The notes: a model not told the origin generated them from the sequence alone. Shown: positions 37,701 through 48,803, counted from the stretch's first letter. The stretch: DNA of 64,000 nucleotides from Amphiura filiformis (GCF_039555335.1 NC_092628.1:94871782-94935781), one strand, 5' to 3'. A program made the numbers and translations.

Positions 37701-39270
37701 AAAGTTTGTCCATGTGTTTGTTTACTCATGCACCTGGATTTGCTCCATTTAATCAATTGGCAATGTTTTGTTATTACTTCAATGTTTTGCATATCAATGA
37801 CCTATTCTCTAATTGGCTACTGATTTCCCAGACTGATTTACAGGTTCATGCTTCTAATGCTCCGCCCAGTAACCCTCCCGAGTATTGATAGGCTGAATAG
37901 CCGGGCTGCATGGTCTGAGCACGTGAATATGTGTTTACACATGTGCTTCTTGTCCATCACTATATGCTCCACCCACTAAAACGTCAGATTGGCTGGGCTG
38001 CATGGTATAAGCACGTGGACATAGCTATAGTAAGAATTCCAATTGAATGAACGCAGCTTTCAACAGCCGTACTCGATACAACCACTATCGTATATCGCGT
38101 ATTTCAAACTACAACACGAACGCACGACCTTGGATACAATGGCATGCTAACCAATCAGGAGTGTGTTGGCATGGTTGGATTCACTACTGCGTTACTCACG
38201 CAAAGTTGCACACGCTGGCGTACATCGCGCGGTGTAAGCAAAACATCGTCACGCTATTGAAAGCTGCGTTCATTCAATTGGAATTCTCACTATAAACCCT
38301 GGGCACTTATACCCGGGCCTCGTAGTCTGTCTACAGGGGTCTTCTCAGGTCTGGGAAAAAGTGGTCTGGGGAGCATAATTGAAAACATTTTATTGTACAT
38401 GTACTGGTACATGCATAGCACAAATGGGGTTTAGCTTTTGATACTGGCGTAAGTGGTGGTGGGGGGGGGGGGATTGTGGTCTGTGTATGACTGCTGATAC
38501 AATGACACTGCATGTTTTGCTTGACTTGATAACTTTATTATCACTTTTTTTAAATTTAAAAAAAAAAAAATTTCATATACTTTATAATACTAGCCCCTCC
38601 CCGGGTATAAGCCCACCCCCATTTTTGAGTGAAATCGCCCATCTAGGGGGGTGGGCTTATACCCGGGTGGTTACGGTATATACAACATATCAAAAATAAA
38701 ATTTTTGTCATTTTTGACCCTTGGAAATTGTACCCAACTTACGACATGCGACCCCCATGCCATGACCCTGATAAACGGTAAAGCTAACGTCATGAACGTA
38801 ATATATTTACCACCCCCCCCCCATTAGAATGTGAAGCTATCGCTGAGCATACTCTTGGCTAGACTTCTCGAGCAACACTTCTATCACTAGTACGAGGAAC
38901 CCATACCGTACTTAGCTCAGCCTCAGGCTCTGCTATTAAATAGGGCAGCACCAATTACAAAAATGTCATACCGATAAATGACGTGTCTGTTTTGCCCGGT
39001 TTTTTAAGTTTGCGTTGCGAACTAGAGCAACACCAACCTTGACTAAAAAAGCATTTTTTTCCATAATATGTAAGCTTTAAGCTTTCTTCATGATCACTGA
39101 TCAGACATGCATCACTCTAAAACTATGACTATGATGCACTGCTGACACTGTGTGTGCAACAGCAGAATTGATACCATAACAGATGATTCATCACAAGATC
39201 AAATTCATGATTTTCAACAAAAAAATTACCGTTACATTAACACTATAATACGTACATCATCGTGCTGCAT
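31769..39270 (-). CDS. MAK16: MAK16 homologue, 60S ribosome biogenesis factor
   Basis: Nucleolar protein needed for large-subunit rRNA processing and pre-60S assembly, where the family partners RPF1. Seven coding exons on the minus strand, in order: 39256-39270, 37207-37363, 36534-36750, 35388-35517, 34411-34533, 32700-32783 and 31769-31960; all junctions are GT-AG and in phase, giving 305 aa against about 300 in vertebrates. The first exon encodes only MQHDD before donor GTACGT; ATG has A at -3. The N-terminal half shows [15 protein letters not shown] and [20 protein letters not shown], with Cys16/28/37/42, the cysteines that bind a metal cluster in the family, then [14 protein letters not shown] and [17 protein letters not shown]. 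The middle has KALIAARLD and [12 protein letters not shown]. The C-terminal third is acidic and Ser-rich (DESDLSDFE-like, SSSSDDDD), then a basic [20 protein letters not shown]. Introns hold MITEs and a 22-bp tandem repeat. Confidence 0.95.
32533..32629. repeat. Long hairpin in MAK16 intron 6
   Basis: GGGGTTCACTCATATATTTT ... AAACGGTTGTTT pairs with AAACAACCGTTT ... GAATGAACCCC, about 40-bp arms around a short centre. Probably a MITE; no target duplication resolved. Confidence 0.6.
33121..33451. mobile_element. Possible MITE in MAK16 intron 5
   Basis: ATTCTTATTCA at 33121 is inverted as TGAATAAGAAT near 33440. The interior is unusually GC-rich for the window and contains the palindrome GCCGCCACGCAACGGCGGC. 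Terminal repeats are only 11 bp, so the call is tentative. Confidence 0.4.
34209..34402. mobile_element. Palindromic MITE, TTCCAGTTGAAATC family, copy 3, beside a splice donor
   Basis: Starts TTGGGCTATTCCAGTTGAAA and ends with the inverse ACAACTGGAATAGTCCC. It shares ATGGAAGACATGACCTTAAT with copy 2. Its edge lies within about 5 nt of the exon 5 donor GTAAG (34406-34410, minus strand) of MAK16, so it forms nearly the whole start of intron 5. Confidence 0.8.
34917..34998. repeat. 22-bp tandem repeat, about 4 copies, MAK16 intron 4
   Basis: Unit GGGTGTGTAAATTC plus AAAAACCT repeats at 34917, 34939, 34961 and 34983 with one or two changes. A diverged further unit follows near 35038 (GGGTATGTATTTACAAATTT). 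Confidence 0.8.
38026..38294. mobile_element. MITE in MAK16 intron 1
   Basis: TATAGTAAGAATTCCAATTG at the left is matched inverted at the right (CAATTGGAATTCTCACTATA). The arms extend with GAATGAACGCAGCTTTCAA, perfect over about 30 bp, so the insertion looks young. TA at the outer edges would fit a Tc1/mariner-type MITE. Confidence 0.75.
38600..38667. repeat. Hairpin, 21-bp arms, MAK16 intron 1
   Basis: CCCGGGTATAAGCCCACCCC pairs with GGGGTGGGCTTATACCCGGG around a 26-bp centre. Probably the core of a small palindromic element. Confidence 0.7.
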
Positions 39271-39406
39271 GGTGAAGAATTAATAGCAAAATTTCACTAC
39301 CACGTGTGTAATATGTTCCGAAATCTGCAATCAACAAAATGGCGATAATTGACCACGAGCTGTTCATTCACTTAGGGGCACACACCACTATTTTTCAATA
39401 GGCTGT
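39271..39406 (-). promoter_or_regulatory. Short MAK16 5' flank with YY1-like site
   Basis: Only about 136 bp separate the MAK16 start codon from the arm of the 39.4-44.8 kb mobile element. The minus strand carries TCGCCATTTTG near 39340, which fits the YY1 core CCATNTT common in promoters of ribosome-related genes. No TATA box is obvious. The promoter role is inferred from position. Confidence 0.35.
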
Positions 39407-39511
39407 TTAAGGGATCTAAAATGAGCGTTTATTGCGTTTCGACAGTATTTTTTGTGGGACATGAGAGCACCTCAGACCTATCGAATTGCATTCTAAATAC
39501 GAAGCATGTCT

Positions 39512-39957
39512 TTCTGATATCAAATAATTTTCATTTTTGAAAATCACAATATAATACAAATTTTATGACAAATTATAAAAATTTGATATTTTTCAAATTT
39601 TGATATATAACACTCCTCGAAGTAAATTATATAAATCTAATGATATATTCTTAAAGTGTATGTAGCAGGGAGGAAAAGCCGACGGTCAATTGAAAATTTT
39701 GACCTTTCATATTGAAGATATAGATTTTTTCCCAAAAAGACCTAATTTTTTTGGTGTTTTGGGGAAAAAATCCATATCTTCAATACGAAAGGTCAAAATT
39801 TTCATCCCACCTACATACACGTTAAGTATAAATCATCAGATTTATAAAGTTTACTTCGAGTACTGTTAAATATCAAAAATATCAATTTTAATGATTTGCC
39901 ATAAAATGTGTATTAAATTGCGAATTTCAAAAACCAAAATTATTTGATATCAGAATT
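39512..39957. mobile_element. Palindromic MITE with CTGATATCAAAT ends, nested in the left arm
   Basis: CTGATATCAAATAATTTTCA at the left is inverted at the right (TTATTTGATATCAG). The interior has mirrored blocks such as GACCTTTCATATTGAAGATA. The corresponding place in the right arm is uninterrupted, which supports insertion (or loss there). A truncated relative lies at about 52955-53060. Confidence 0.7.
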
Positions 39958-40544
39958 AGTCCTGGACCTGGCTGCAAGTTGGCTTACAACTCATCCGCCA
40001 GAGATTTTGAAAGTTGATTTGTGTTGGTGGACCACTCATTTTTAAGAATCACACAGGTGGATTTTTCAAAGCCCTTGCGAAAACGGAAATCCAAGATGGC
40101 CGCCAACGGCCATATTGAAAATATAAAATTTCAGCCTCTAACCACTGGAGTATGTGTAATACCTCTTTTTATGGGTTTTGGCATGTGGGGAATCCATTTA
40201 TGACATCATTTTAATGATTAGAGGTCAAGGTCACGTGATAAGATCAAGTTATATATCAAAATTCAAGATGGCCGCCAGTAACTACATGAAAATCTTCATT
40301 TTCAACCATTCGCCATAGAAGAATGCATAGTACCCCTTTTCTGAGTTTAGGTGCGGAGAAAAAATATTTCTTACGTCATAATGGGTGGTCAAGGAATCCG
40401 CAAAATAACTAAAAGTTCTCTTTTAGTCAGAGATAGAATTAAATGTTTTGCAACCCCAGGTCATCTTTTATTTCAACTTTAGTACTTCTTTTCAACTTAA
40501 CAAGATTATGAATGTTTTGAGTCATCCAGTAGTATAAAATACAC

Positions 40545-40838
40545 AATATGAATCAAATTCTGGACTCGCATTACCAACGATTTTTCAGTAACGTTGCGAC
40601 CCATTCACCGGGTCTTCATCAGACTGCGCAGAGACTTGACTGATGGTTTGGTCATGTGATGGTAATCGGCGAGGAAGTGCTATCACACGCCTGGGACCCC
40701 ACCGTGAAACTACCATCACGAGTACCAAACCATCAGTCAAGTAAAGAAGTAACTGCGCAGTCTGATGAAGACCCGGTGAACGGGTCGCAACATTACTGGA
40801 AAAAAAATCGTTGGTGAGTCCAGAATTTGATTCATATT
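40545..40838. mobile_element. MITE with long inverted arms
   Basis: AATATGAATCAAATTCTGGA at the left is inverted at the right. The arms (about 90 bp) include GTAACGTTGCGACCCATTCA and GTCTTCATCAGACTGCGCAG and their inverses; a second inner block (TTGACTGATGGTTTGGT) is also mirrored. It sits within the 39.4-44.8 kb element. Confidence 0.8.
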
Positions 40839-41371
40839 ATTGTCTACTCTTTTAACCTTAATCCTTCTTGTTTGGATCACAATACCAGAGGCCCAGTATT
40901 AAGCAGTCCATCAAAGTCCCCAGATACATAATCTACCATTTAATCGTGCGATCGTATACCTACGATATTGAGCAATACATTGAATAAATCCAATATAGTT
41001 TGATATTCATTGACGTTACAATAATGTGTCGGAAATATTTTTGATAGTATTGCTTAATTGTACATTATGTATCTAGGGTCATTTATATTGATCAATGTGA
41101 TTGATCGTGCATTGGTCACTTTATAAACTGTTACAGCATACAATAATAGGTTCAGATTTACAGGTGTATTCAGAGCATCTTTTCCAATGAAACTACTCTT
41201 TGTCTGAGGCCTGCAAATGCTGTTTGAGTGTGCCTGCTGCAGTGCTCGAGTCAAGAGTAGCTGGGTTGAATATAGCACTCTGCATACATGTTGCACATTG
41301 TAACCTTTTTTCTAATTCTGAATGGTTGAGATTCCCAGACAAGAAAGGTAATTTTGGGACTTGGCTCTTAC

Positions 41372-44161
41372 TCATTTATTTTCGCAGGCGGACTCATTGA
41401 CCCTTTTGTGGCAGTAGATTACACACTTAATATCTGCTACTTTGCAGGAACAGCTACACAGACTAAGAATTTCGGCAGGTATTGGTTTCAGACACGTAAG
41501 GGGCATGAGTGTACCATCGTTGTTGATCCAACCAAAGTGTATGTGGTCAAGCTGACTAGTATTATCCAGCAAGGTGGTATCATTCCGTACCAAATAGAAT
41601 GCCCTCTTCAAATGTCCCTGAATGACACAGGATGTTGGTGGCAGGTCCTCTAGCCTAACAATTGAATTCCTATGGACTTCAAGTCTCAAGATGTCAAATG
41701 TAGCTGCTGGAGTTTTACTTCAGCACCGACCCACACAAGAACAAGGTATGCTTCTGCTTGCTGCATGTCTGCTTCTGAGGGAACAGCCGATTCTCCCAAA
41801 TTGAAGAGGAACCTTACTGGACTATGTACGATTGCTGCATGTTTCGTTCCTATCTTGCTGAATGCATCATCCCCTGTCAAGACACGGGCCTTGATGAGAA
41901 CCCGACACAATTCGTCTCCTAGCTTGAGATGCAGCAGATGAAGTGGGATCATGCGTCTCTTCTCTCCTGTCGCAAACTGAACCCAAAGCTCCTGCAAGCC
42001 ATTCTCCTTGAACAAGCCAATGTAGCGAAGAAGGATAATAGTACATCTGTGTCATTAGACACAACAACGTCTCGCTCGCATCCATTTTCAACTGCCCAAT
42101 GCACGTGAGGTATTATACGGTAGTCTGCCTCCTCTTGCCAGTTGTCAAGGATTGTTAGATCATTCGCAACTGATCCATTCAACTTCATTCTTGCAGATAA
42201 CAGCTCTTCATTCACCGCCATTCCACTCATAACTATGTCCTCTAGATCTCGTTCTGCTACGTCTCTTGCTAGCAGTTGTAGATTCTGTTTGTTCTGACTA
42301 AATGCCCAGAACTTGTCCAGCTGCAATGGAATAGGCAGAGACTCATTAATGACGGCCAAATCAACAGCGCTATTCTCACCAGCTCTACGGAACCGCTCTC
42401 CCTCCTTAATGATCTGATCTCTGTAGCTGTCAAGTACTATGTGAGTCACTGGCAGTGATGTACAAACTCGGTGGGCACTCTGGAATACTTCTTGAATGAC
42501 TCCACCAAAGTTTGCATACGAAGATCGGAGATTGGAGAATTGTCGTATTTTCGACATAAAGTCAATCACAACATGTGTTGTTTGATTATCATCCCTCTTG
42601 AATTGGTAGTCTCCAGGGTGAGATTACTTTCAAGCTCAGCAACCAATTGCGCTTTGTCAGGCTTTGTTGTGAATCCCCCCCCCAAAAAAATATATCGGGC
42701 TAGACTGGAGGAGGTCGTGTGCATATAGCTCTTCTGGAGCAAGTCCACGTAGTATAGCAATCTCTGCCTCCCTCTGTGCAGATGCGATGTCCTTCTTAGA
42801 AACATTGGTCTTAGTTGTTTCATTGCTGGGTTTACCCTGTGAGTTGAAGGCTGGAAGATTCACCCTGGATATTTTGTCACTCAGCTTCTTGGATCTGCGT
42901 ACGTAACGCTCATCACGAAAGTTCAGATATGCTGCGTCACCATTCTCCAGCTGTAAAGTGGTACAGCAGCTTCCCCCATTATGAAGGCATTTTCCCGTGC
43001 CTTTACGAAGTCTAGAAGCCGTGCCACATTTTGGTCGAAGATAAGACCCTTGCGTCCACCAATCTCATGCTGTATGGATGTTTCCAAATGATCCATGAGT
43101 CGAGCAGTGGTGAGTAACTGGAGAAGATTGCTGATTGCAAGGATCTCATGAAATAGAAGTCCAAACTCGGCCACAACAGCAGAATCTCCAGAGCTTTCAA
43201 CAATCACATGTCCACCTGGTCCCTGTGAGAATCTGTTCTGGGACTGTTCCAGCTTTAAGTCCCCTGCCACATCAGTGAATACGGCATCAGCTCGGTCCTT
43301 CACAACAAAATACCCCATACAGAACCGGCAGTAGAGGGTGGGGTAGGTGACCTCCAGAACCTGAATCCTCTCCAAATACCATGATGCATACCGCAGTTAG
43401 TTTATGGCATCAAACTCACGTAGGATCCCCATGGAAGCTTCAACTGTACCAACATGCAACGGCCAGTTGCCATCTCGGTCTGCAACAATCAGCTGCTTGA
43501 TGAGAGAAACGATCTTGCGAAAATTCATGAAATACTTGCATAATTCTGATTTCTCCTGACACTCTAGGGCAAATGCTTCAAATTGTTGACGGAGAGCAGC
43601 AGCAGCAACAGATACCTGCTCAAACTTGGTGACACATTCCTGACGCTTCTTGATTTGCAACATATTCTTGAGCTCAATAGTTGACTTGACAATGGGAACA
43701 GATGCATGGTCATTGGACTGCCAGAATGCACTCCACATGAGCGAGTCAAGGACCTCTGAAACGATAAGCATTCCTTTCAAAGACCTGACATAGTGACCAC
43801 CAGATAGAACCGTAGAAACAGTTTTCGGCCCAAACACTTCACTTTCGATACCACTGCCAATGAGGTACTTTCCTGCACATCGCAGGAAGACTTTGGCAAA
43901 GTGAAACATTCCCAACATGGGAAATAGGTCATCAAAAGTGCCTGGTTCATTCATGACTATATCAACTACAGTGTGATACACACCCTCATCAGAAACTATA
44001 GCCATCGCTTCTTGATTCAACTGCTCTCGGCATGCCTGAAAGTTAGTCAGTGCCTTACGGACTGTGGCATATTCTGTCACTGGAGATGGGATAACAGGAA
44101 GAAAACCAACTCTCATCAGTGGAACCTTGGTCGTTGTAATCAGGGCATGGGTACCACCCAA
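41372..44161 (-). pseudogene. Decayed gene of the mobile element: unnamed repeat-associated protein, PIN/FEN-like
   Basis: Minus-strand open segments in one order (44161 down to 41372) add up to roughly 900 codons, interrupted by about four frame breaks. The 5' part carries LPVIPSPVTEYATVRKAL, FDDLFPMLGMFHFAKVFLR and an HVGTVEASMGILREFD block. A later part has WQEEADYRIIPHVHWAVENG then VVVSNDTDVLLSF, whose acidic E-E-A-D and D-T-D resemble PIN/FEN-type nucleases. The 3' end has FGWINNDGTLMPLTCLKPIP and a cysteine-rich tail (CSCSCKVADIKC, YCHKR). I recognise this arrangement from large unannotated families in cnidarian, fish and invertebrate genomes; function is unknown and the nuclease link is inference. 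Confidence 0.7.
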
Positions 44162-44785
44162 AACTACATGGTTGAACTACATGTACCTAGTTAGCTTCTC
44201 TGTAAGCTCCTGTGTGCGCAATCTTGTGCTGTATTAGATTTATTGACTTTATCTTGACCTTAACTCTTGAAAAGAATGTCAGAGATAAAACAAAAAAACA
44301 AGGTATTACAAAAGTGGTGGGAAATCGCACTTTTCCATATGGCTACTGGCGGCCATCTTAGATTTGGACCTTGAACTTGATCCTATCACGTGACCTTGAC
44401 CTCCAATCATAAAAATGATGCCAGAAATGGATTCCTCGCATGCAAAACCCCTAAAATGAGGTATTACACATACTCCTGTGGTTAGAGGCTGAAAATTTAT
44501 ATTTTTAATATGGCCGCCGGCGGCTCATCTTGGATTTCCATTTTCGCAAGGGCTTTCAAAAATCCACCTGTGTGATTCTTAAAAGTGAGTGATCCACCAA
44601 CACAAATCAACTTTCAAAATCTCTGGCGGATGAGTTGTAAGCCAGGTTGTAGCCAGGTCCTGGACTAAATGACATTCTTCGTATTCAGAATGCAATTCGA
44701 TATGTCTGGTGTGCTCTAATGTCCCAAAATAAATACTGTCCAAACGTTCATACCCCAGCCCTTAAAACGCTGTTACCGGTTTTAA

Positions 44786-45939
44786 GGGAGTGTTCAGAAA
44801 TACTTTGGTGGGGGAGTTGGGAAAAAGGGAGGGGGTGACCAAAAAGTTTTAGGTGGTAGGAAAGGGGGGGGGGGGCCAAAAAAGTTTTCCGCTTTAGAAC
44901 CCAATTTTCTCGCGCTTCGCGCTCATTGAGACCCTCTATATCACTTTTAACATGGGCAAGTTGGGGATTTCATTGCTTTTGTTTGAAAAAATTATGGCAC
45001 TTAGTGTACACATATCTATTAATTTTAAAATTAATATAACATTAAACATCTGGGTTGGTCTAAGAAATACTGGCACTTTTTATCATAGAATTTTATATCT
45101 CTTCAAAGTATGATAACATGATAATGTACCAATCTGATACAACTAATAAATATTAGAAATAAATTGGATTTCTTTGCAGTTTACTATTTCTCATTGCAAA
45201 ATTACTTTGTACACATAGGCCCAAGGGTAGATTGACCATATAGGGCAGAGTGGGCACAGGCCCAGGTGCCACGGTGTGGGGGCCAAACCTGATATCCTGT
45301 GCATTTGCGTAACCAAATTAATCTCATATTTTATTTGACCATTTTAGCTTTTTGCATAAATTAGTTCCAATTTTAACAATATTTGACCATTCAAGCTTCA
45401 ATATGGCCAAATGTTTTGCGCGGTTCGCGCACATTTGTACTATCATACAGCCACGGATCCAAGTTACGCTGATGTGCCTATGAACCTCCAAACAAATTTC
45501 TATTTCATTTATCCCTGTTAAATCAGATAAACACCCTGATTTGGGACAAATCTAAATTAAGTATAATGAAAATTTTCTTGTGCTTGTATTTCATGCGCAA
45601 TTCTCTGTCTCACCGGGAATGTTTCAAACATTTGCCTCACCCTTGTCATACATGACCCCCCCCATGTATGCGACAACCAGAGATGGTGATTGTACGTGTA
45701 ACGAAAGATACAGATACAGATAGATGACATGTGACCCAGATACCACACCACTGGAAACAACACTATTAAGTATAATGTTTGTTATACGATAATAGGGGGT
45801 GGGTCAAAAAAGTTTTGTCTGTCAAAAGAGGGGGGTCAAAAAAGTTTAGCGGTCCATCGAGGGGGGGGGTCAAAAAGTTTTAAAGCGAAAAATTTGAGGG
45901 AGACCAGCCCCCCCTACCAAAGTATTAATGAACACTCCC
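44786..45939. mobile_element. Non-autonomous DNA transposon, TAA duplication
   Basis: Left end GGGAGTGTTCAGAAATACTT and right end AAGTATTAATGAACACTCCC are inverted copies, and TAA flanks both (44783-44785 and 45940-45942). Subterminal tracts are G-rich and C-rich with GGGTCAAAAAAGTTT units. The interior has no transposase. The 3-bp TWA duplication suggests PIF/Harbinger. It abuts the right arm of the large element. A related copy is at 4388-5297. Confidence 0.7.
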
Positions 45940-46012
45940 TAATTGTGAAGGAGCAGAAAATAATTATTTCATGTTTTGTGCTATATGGCCTATTATGATT
46001 TTATGGTCAGGG

Positions 46013-46445
46013 GTGGCAAAATAAAATTTCGGGGGCAAAAAAAAAATGTAGTTGTATCATACAATTACATATGCCGGTTTTGTTTTTGATAAAGACTGTA
46101 CCCGGTACATATCTTCGAGCTCGGCCCCCGTAAACTAAGGCTTTATTTGGGGGTAGTGTGCGCTCGTAGCGCGAAAAAAAGTGTATTTTACACTATTTTC
46201 GCCCATTTTCAGGATAAAAAAGGGCGCTCTTACGACAATGTGTGCGCGCAGCCCGAAAATATTTTGTATTTCACACTATTTTGGCCCATGATTGGGGTGA
46301 ATTTTGGTGGAAAAGGACCTCGCCCTTTTTCTTTTCTTTTGCCTTCTAAATTTTCTTTTTGATTTTTTGTCAGAGGGCACTTTTTTCTTTCATTTTTTGT
46401 CAGGGGGGCACTCTGCCCCTTGCCCTCCGCTGGCTACGCTACTTC
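46013..46445. repeat. Dispersed repeat related to 4846-5170
   Basis: Shares AGGCTTTATTTGGGGGTAGTGT-like text, GCGCGAAAAAAAGTGTATTT and the phrase CGCCCATTTTCAGG with the stretch at 5010-5095. It ends CCGCTGGCTACGCTAC, while the other copy starts at GACGTAGCCAGC, its inverse, so the family probably has short inverted ends. Non-coding. Confidence 0.55.
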
Positions 46446-47570
46446 GTACTGCATGTAGTGACCATAATTCCCATAAACACCTCTCTTCTATCCTTTCCTT
46501 TGAGGTGGGGGGGGGGGCGCCAGCAACTCAACCGAAACTGGCCAAGCTTTACAACTTTATTTGCAACCAATCGTTTTGCATAGCATTCTACACCTTTCCA
46601 GGTGCAAGAGATAAGCCTTATACATTTTATAATATTTCATGGGCCGTAGAAAATGACATAACGTCATAGCCCGTCACATAAATTTCCTACTGGACGCCCA
46701 TTCCCTTTTAAATGAGTTTTTATTTGGAAGTAAGGGCGCACACCACCAAAACATTGTCCCATTGAAATAAATGTGAAGAAGCGTATTTTCGTTGTACGAC
46801 TTTAGACCTTCGAAGTACAGTAACAAAGTGATTAAAAATATCACCAATAGATTGCAAATTGAAAATTAATATATATTTGAATGTACGGGCAACCTGTTTT
46901 CTGGCCATGTTTTTTACGTCCAATATTTTAAAACTCAGTCATAGCTCGACCAATAAATATGGGCTCAATCGATCCAATTTTATATCAAACTAGCTCAAAC
47001 TCTGTCGGCATTACAGCCCATATACGTGCAGTACATGGTCACATATCTGACGACTGCAAAACAGGTGACCTGACCTCAAAGAAAACAAAAATGCAATTTT
47101 ATTCACAAAAATCATTCAAATAGAAACCGGATCTACCTTGAGATTGGAAAAGTGTTGTGATTATGGAATTGCAATCGAACTGACTGTTTGTTAAAATACA
47201 TAGTCTGTGAATCTATTTGCTCATTAATTTTTGTCAATCTTAAAGTTTGTGTTGACCATACATTTAATAACTCAGAATAAATGTTGATAACAAAGTACTT
47301 CGTGGAATCGGGTGCATGAAATCGTTTATTTTTCATCGGTACCAGTATTGGAAGTACATGTATTCATGTGCTTTATTTTGACTCCACTTTGACATGTTTT
47401 GACAGTTATGCAGTGAATCGGCAAACAGCATGGTGCATTAAGACTGAAACGTTTAGGAAATAAAGGTAATTAGCTCTTTATTCAATATATTATTTAGTTT
47501 GATGCGTATTTAAATGTTCAAAGCCTGCAAAAATATATGTCATTTTGTATTTCTTGTACTCAATACATGT
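46446..47570. other. Intergenic, no gene seen
   Basis: AT-rich sequence with no convincing coding frame. GGGCGCACACCACC near 46735 resembles GGGCACACACCACT near 39376 beside the large element, hinting at another copy of a repeat end, but no arms could be matched. Confidence 0.4.
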
Positions 47571-48570
47571 ACACTGTAAATTGGCCAGAACACATGGAAC
47601 GCGTTCATTAATGTAACAGTTTTTTAACACATGACACGTGTTCAACTTATTTAGAGAACACTAGTGTTAATGTAGAGAACACAGGTGTTATTACCTCAGA
47701 ACACTAGTGTAACATGTTCTAATCCTTTAAACTCTGGTGTTCAAAATTACTATCTATGAACACCTCGGACACATGAAAGAAATGTAACAGTTTTTTAACA
47801 CATGACACGTGTTCAAACATTGATTTTCAGAATGCTGGTGTTCAACCTTTATGTATACATTTTCAAAATCTCATTACTCGACAATAAACAAATACATGGT
47901 AGTATAAACAAGATAATGGCGGTGTTCCGAAGAATTCCGAGAGATGAAATCAGAGAGTTTTCACCTAAGGCAAGCCCAAGGCTCGAACCCTCGCCGATCG
48001 TATCTCCCGGCTGACAGCGCAACGCATTTCAATGCGATTTTCCTGCGATTAAAATCGCTCGGCCATAGTCACCCTCTTGTGTCTCTCCTATGCTTGTTCA
48101 TCGCCGCGCTGTCCACAGATATACGGGCTCCGAGTCGCTCCCAAAGTTGCCCTGAATTTCATTCTTCTCTAAATCCTTCGAATTTACTCTCACTATCATC
48201 CCATTTGTCTTGGAAAAGACAGTTTGTTATAGCGTTTCCCGGAAGCGTTTCCACGTTTCATCGCCATTGTTGTTGTAACTTATATCCCTCCTTCAAAGGA
48301 GCACCGTGTATTTCTCGCTGACACGTCGCAGCTCTCCAACGCCTCTATCTGCTCATCCGTTCCATTTTTGAATACCAGTATTCAATATAATCATTCAGAA
48401 CACTTGTGACATGTCTGATCAATACGATGTGTTCTACATTATACTAAAAGAACACTAATGTGCAAGGCTTATCATATTTTCAAATACACTAGTGTTCTAA
48501 AGAGACAATTATGAACACCTCGGACGCGTATGAGAGGCGTCACGTGTTCGGGAACATTTGCAGTGTAGTG
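47571..48570. mobile_element. Palindrome-rich element with ACACTAGTGTT-type internal repeats
   Basis: Ends read ACACTGTAAATTGGCCAGAA and the diverged inverse (AACATTTGCAGTGTAGTG). Subterminal regions on both sides are built of short palindromes: AACACTAGTGTT, ACACGTGT, GAACACAGGTGTT, ACACTAGTGTTC, with GAACACCTCGGACRC text on each side. The GC-richer centre (47930-48330) includes a tRNA-like segment. No transposase. Confidence 0.6.
47970..48072 (-). mobile_element. Degenerate tRNA-Ser/Leu-like segment (SINE-like)
   Basis: On the minus strand an A-box TGGCCGAGCG (48056-48065) is followed by GCATTGAAATGC, like a Ser-UGA anticodon arm lacking one base, and a B-box-like GGTTCGAGCC near 47981-47991. 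The A-to-B spacing fits a class II tRNA with a long variable arm. The acceptor stem and T-stem do not pair well, so it is a tRNA-derived relic. Confidence 0.45.
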
Positions 48571-48650
48571 TGTGTATACGTGTTGAATTCGGTGATAAAA
48601 AAAAATCAAGTTGCCAAAATTGTTTACGTAAAACATATATTTGAAGGTTT

Positions 48651-48663
48651 TATTATTATTATT

Positions 48664-48696
<33 letters not shown>

Positions 48697-48720
48697 ATTA
48701 TTTTTATTATTATTATTATT

Positions 48721-48801
<81 letters not shown>

Positions 48802-48803
48802 TT
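48651..48803. repeat. (ATT)n/(GTT)n microsatellite
   Basis: About 150 bp of trinucleotide repeat, ATT units with a GTT block. It lies about 385 bp upstream of the TLR start. Apparent open frames through it (poly-Ile, poly-Leu) are artefacts. Confidence 0.95.

Larger units (their letters stand above)
39407..44770 (-). mobile_element. Candidate large DNA transposon with inverted arms and a decayed internal gene
   Basis: Two diverged inverted arms enclose about 4 kb. The left arm (about 39407-40290) and the right arm (about 44340-44770) share, inverted, the blocks GAATTGCATTCTRAATACGA, GTCCTGGACCTGGCT-type text, CATCCGCCAGAGATTTTGAA, ATCACACAGGTGGATTTTT and GGTCAAGGTCACGTGATA. The left arm is lengthened by a nested palindromic MITE (about 39512-39957). 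Inside lies a minus-strand gene remnant (41372-44161) and a further MITE (40545-40838). No known transposase motif is seen. The termini are not fixed to the base and no target duplication is proven. It is an old, inactive copy. Confidence 0.65.

Noticed and set aside
47944-48321. 125-codon plus-strand frame upstream of the TLR
   Set aside because: It crosses the tRNA-like relic on the opposite strand and has no protein-like features.
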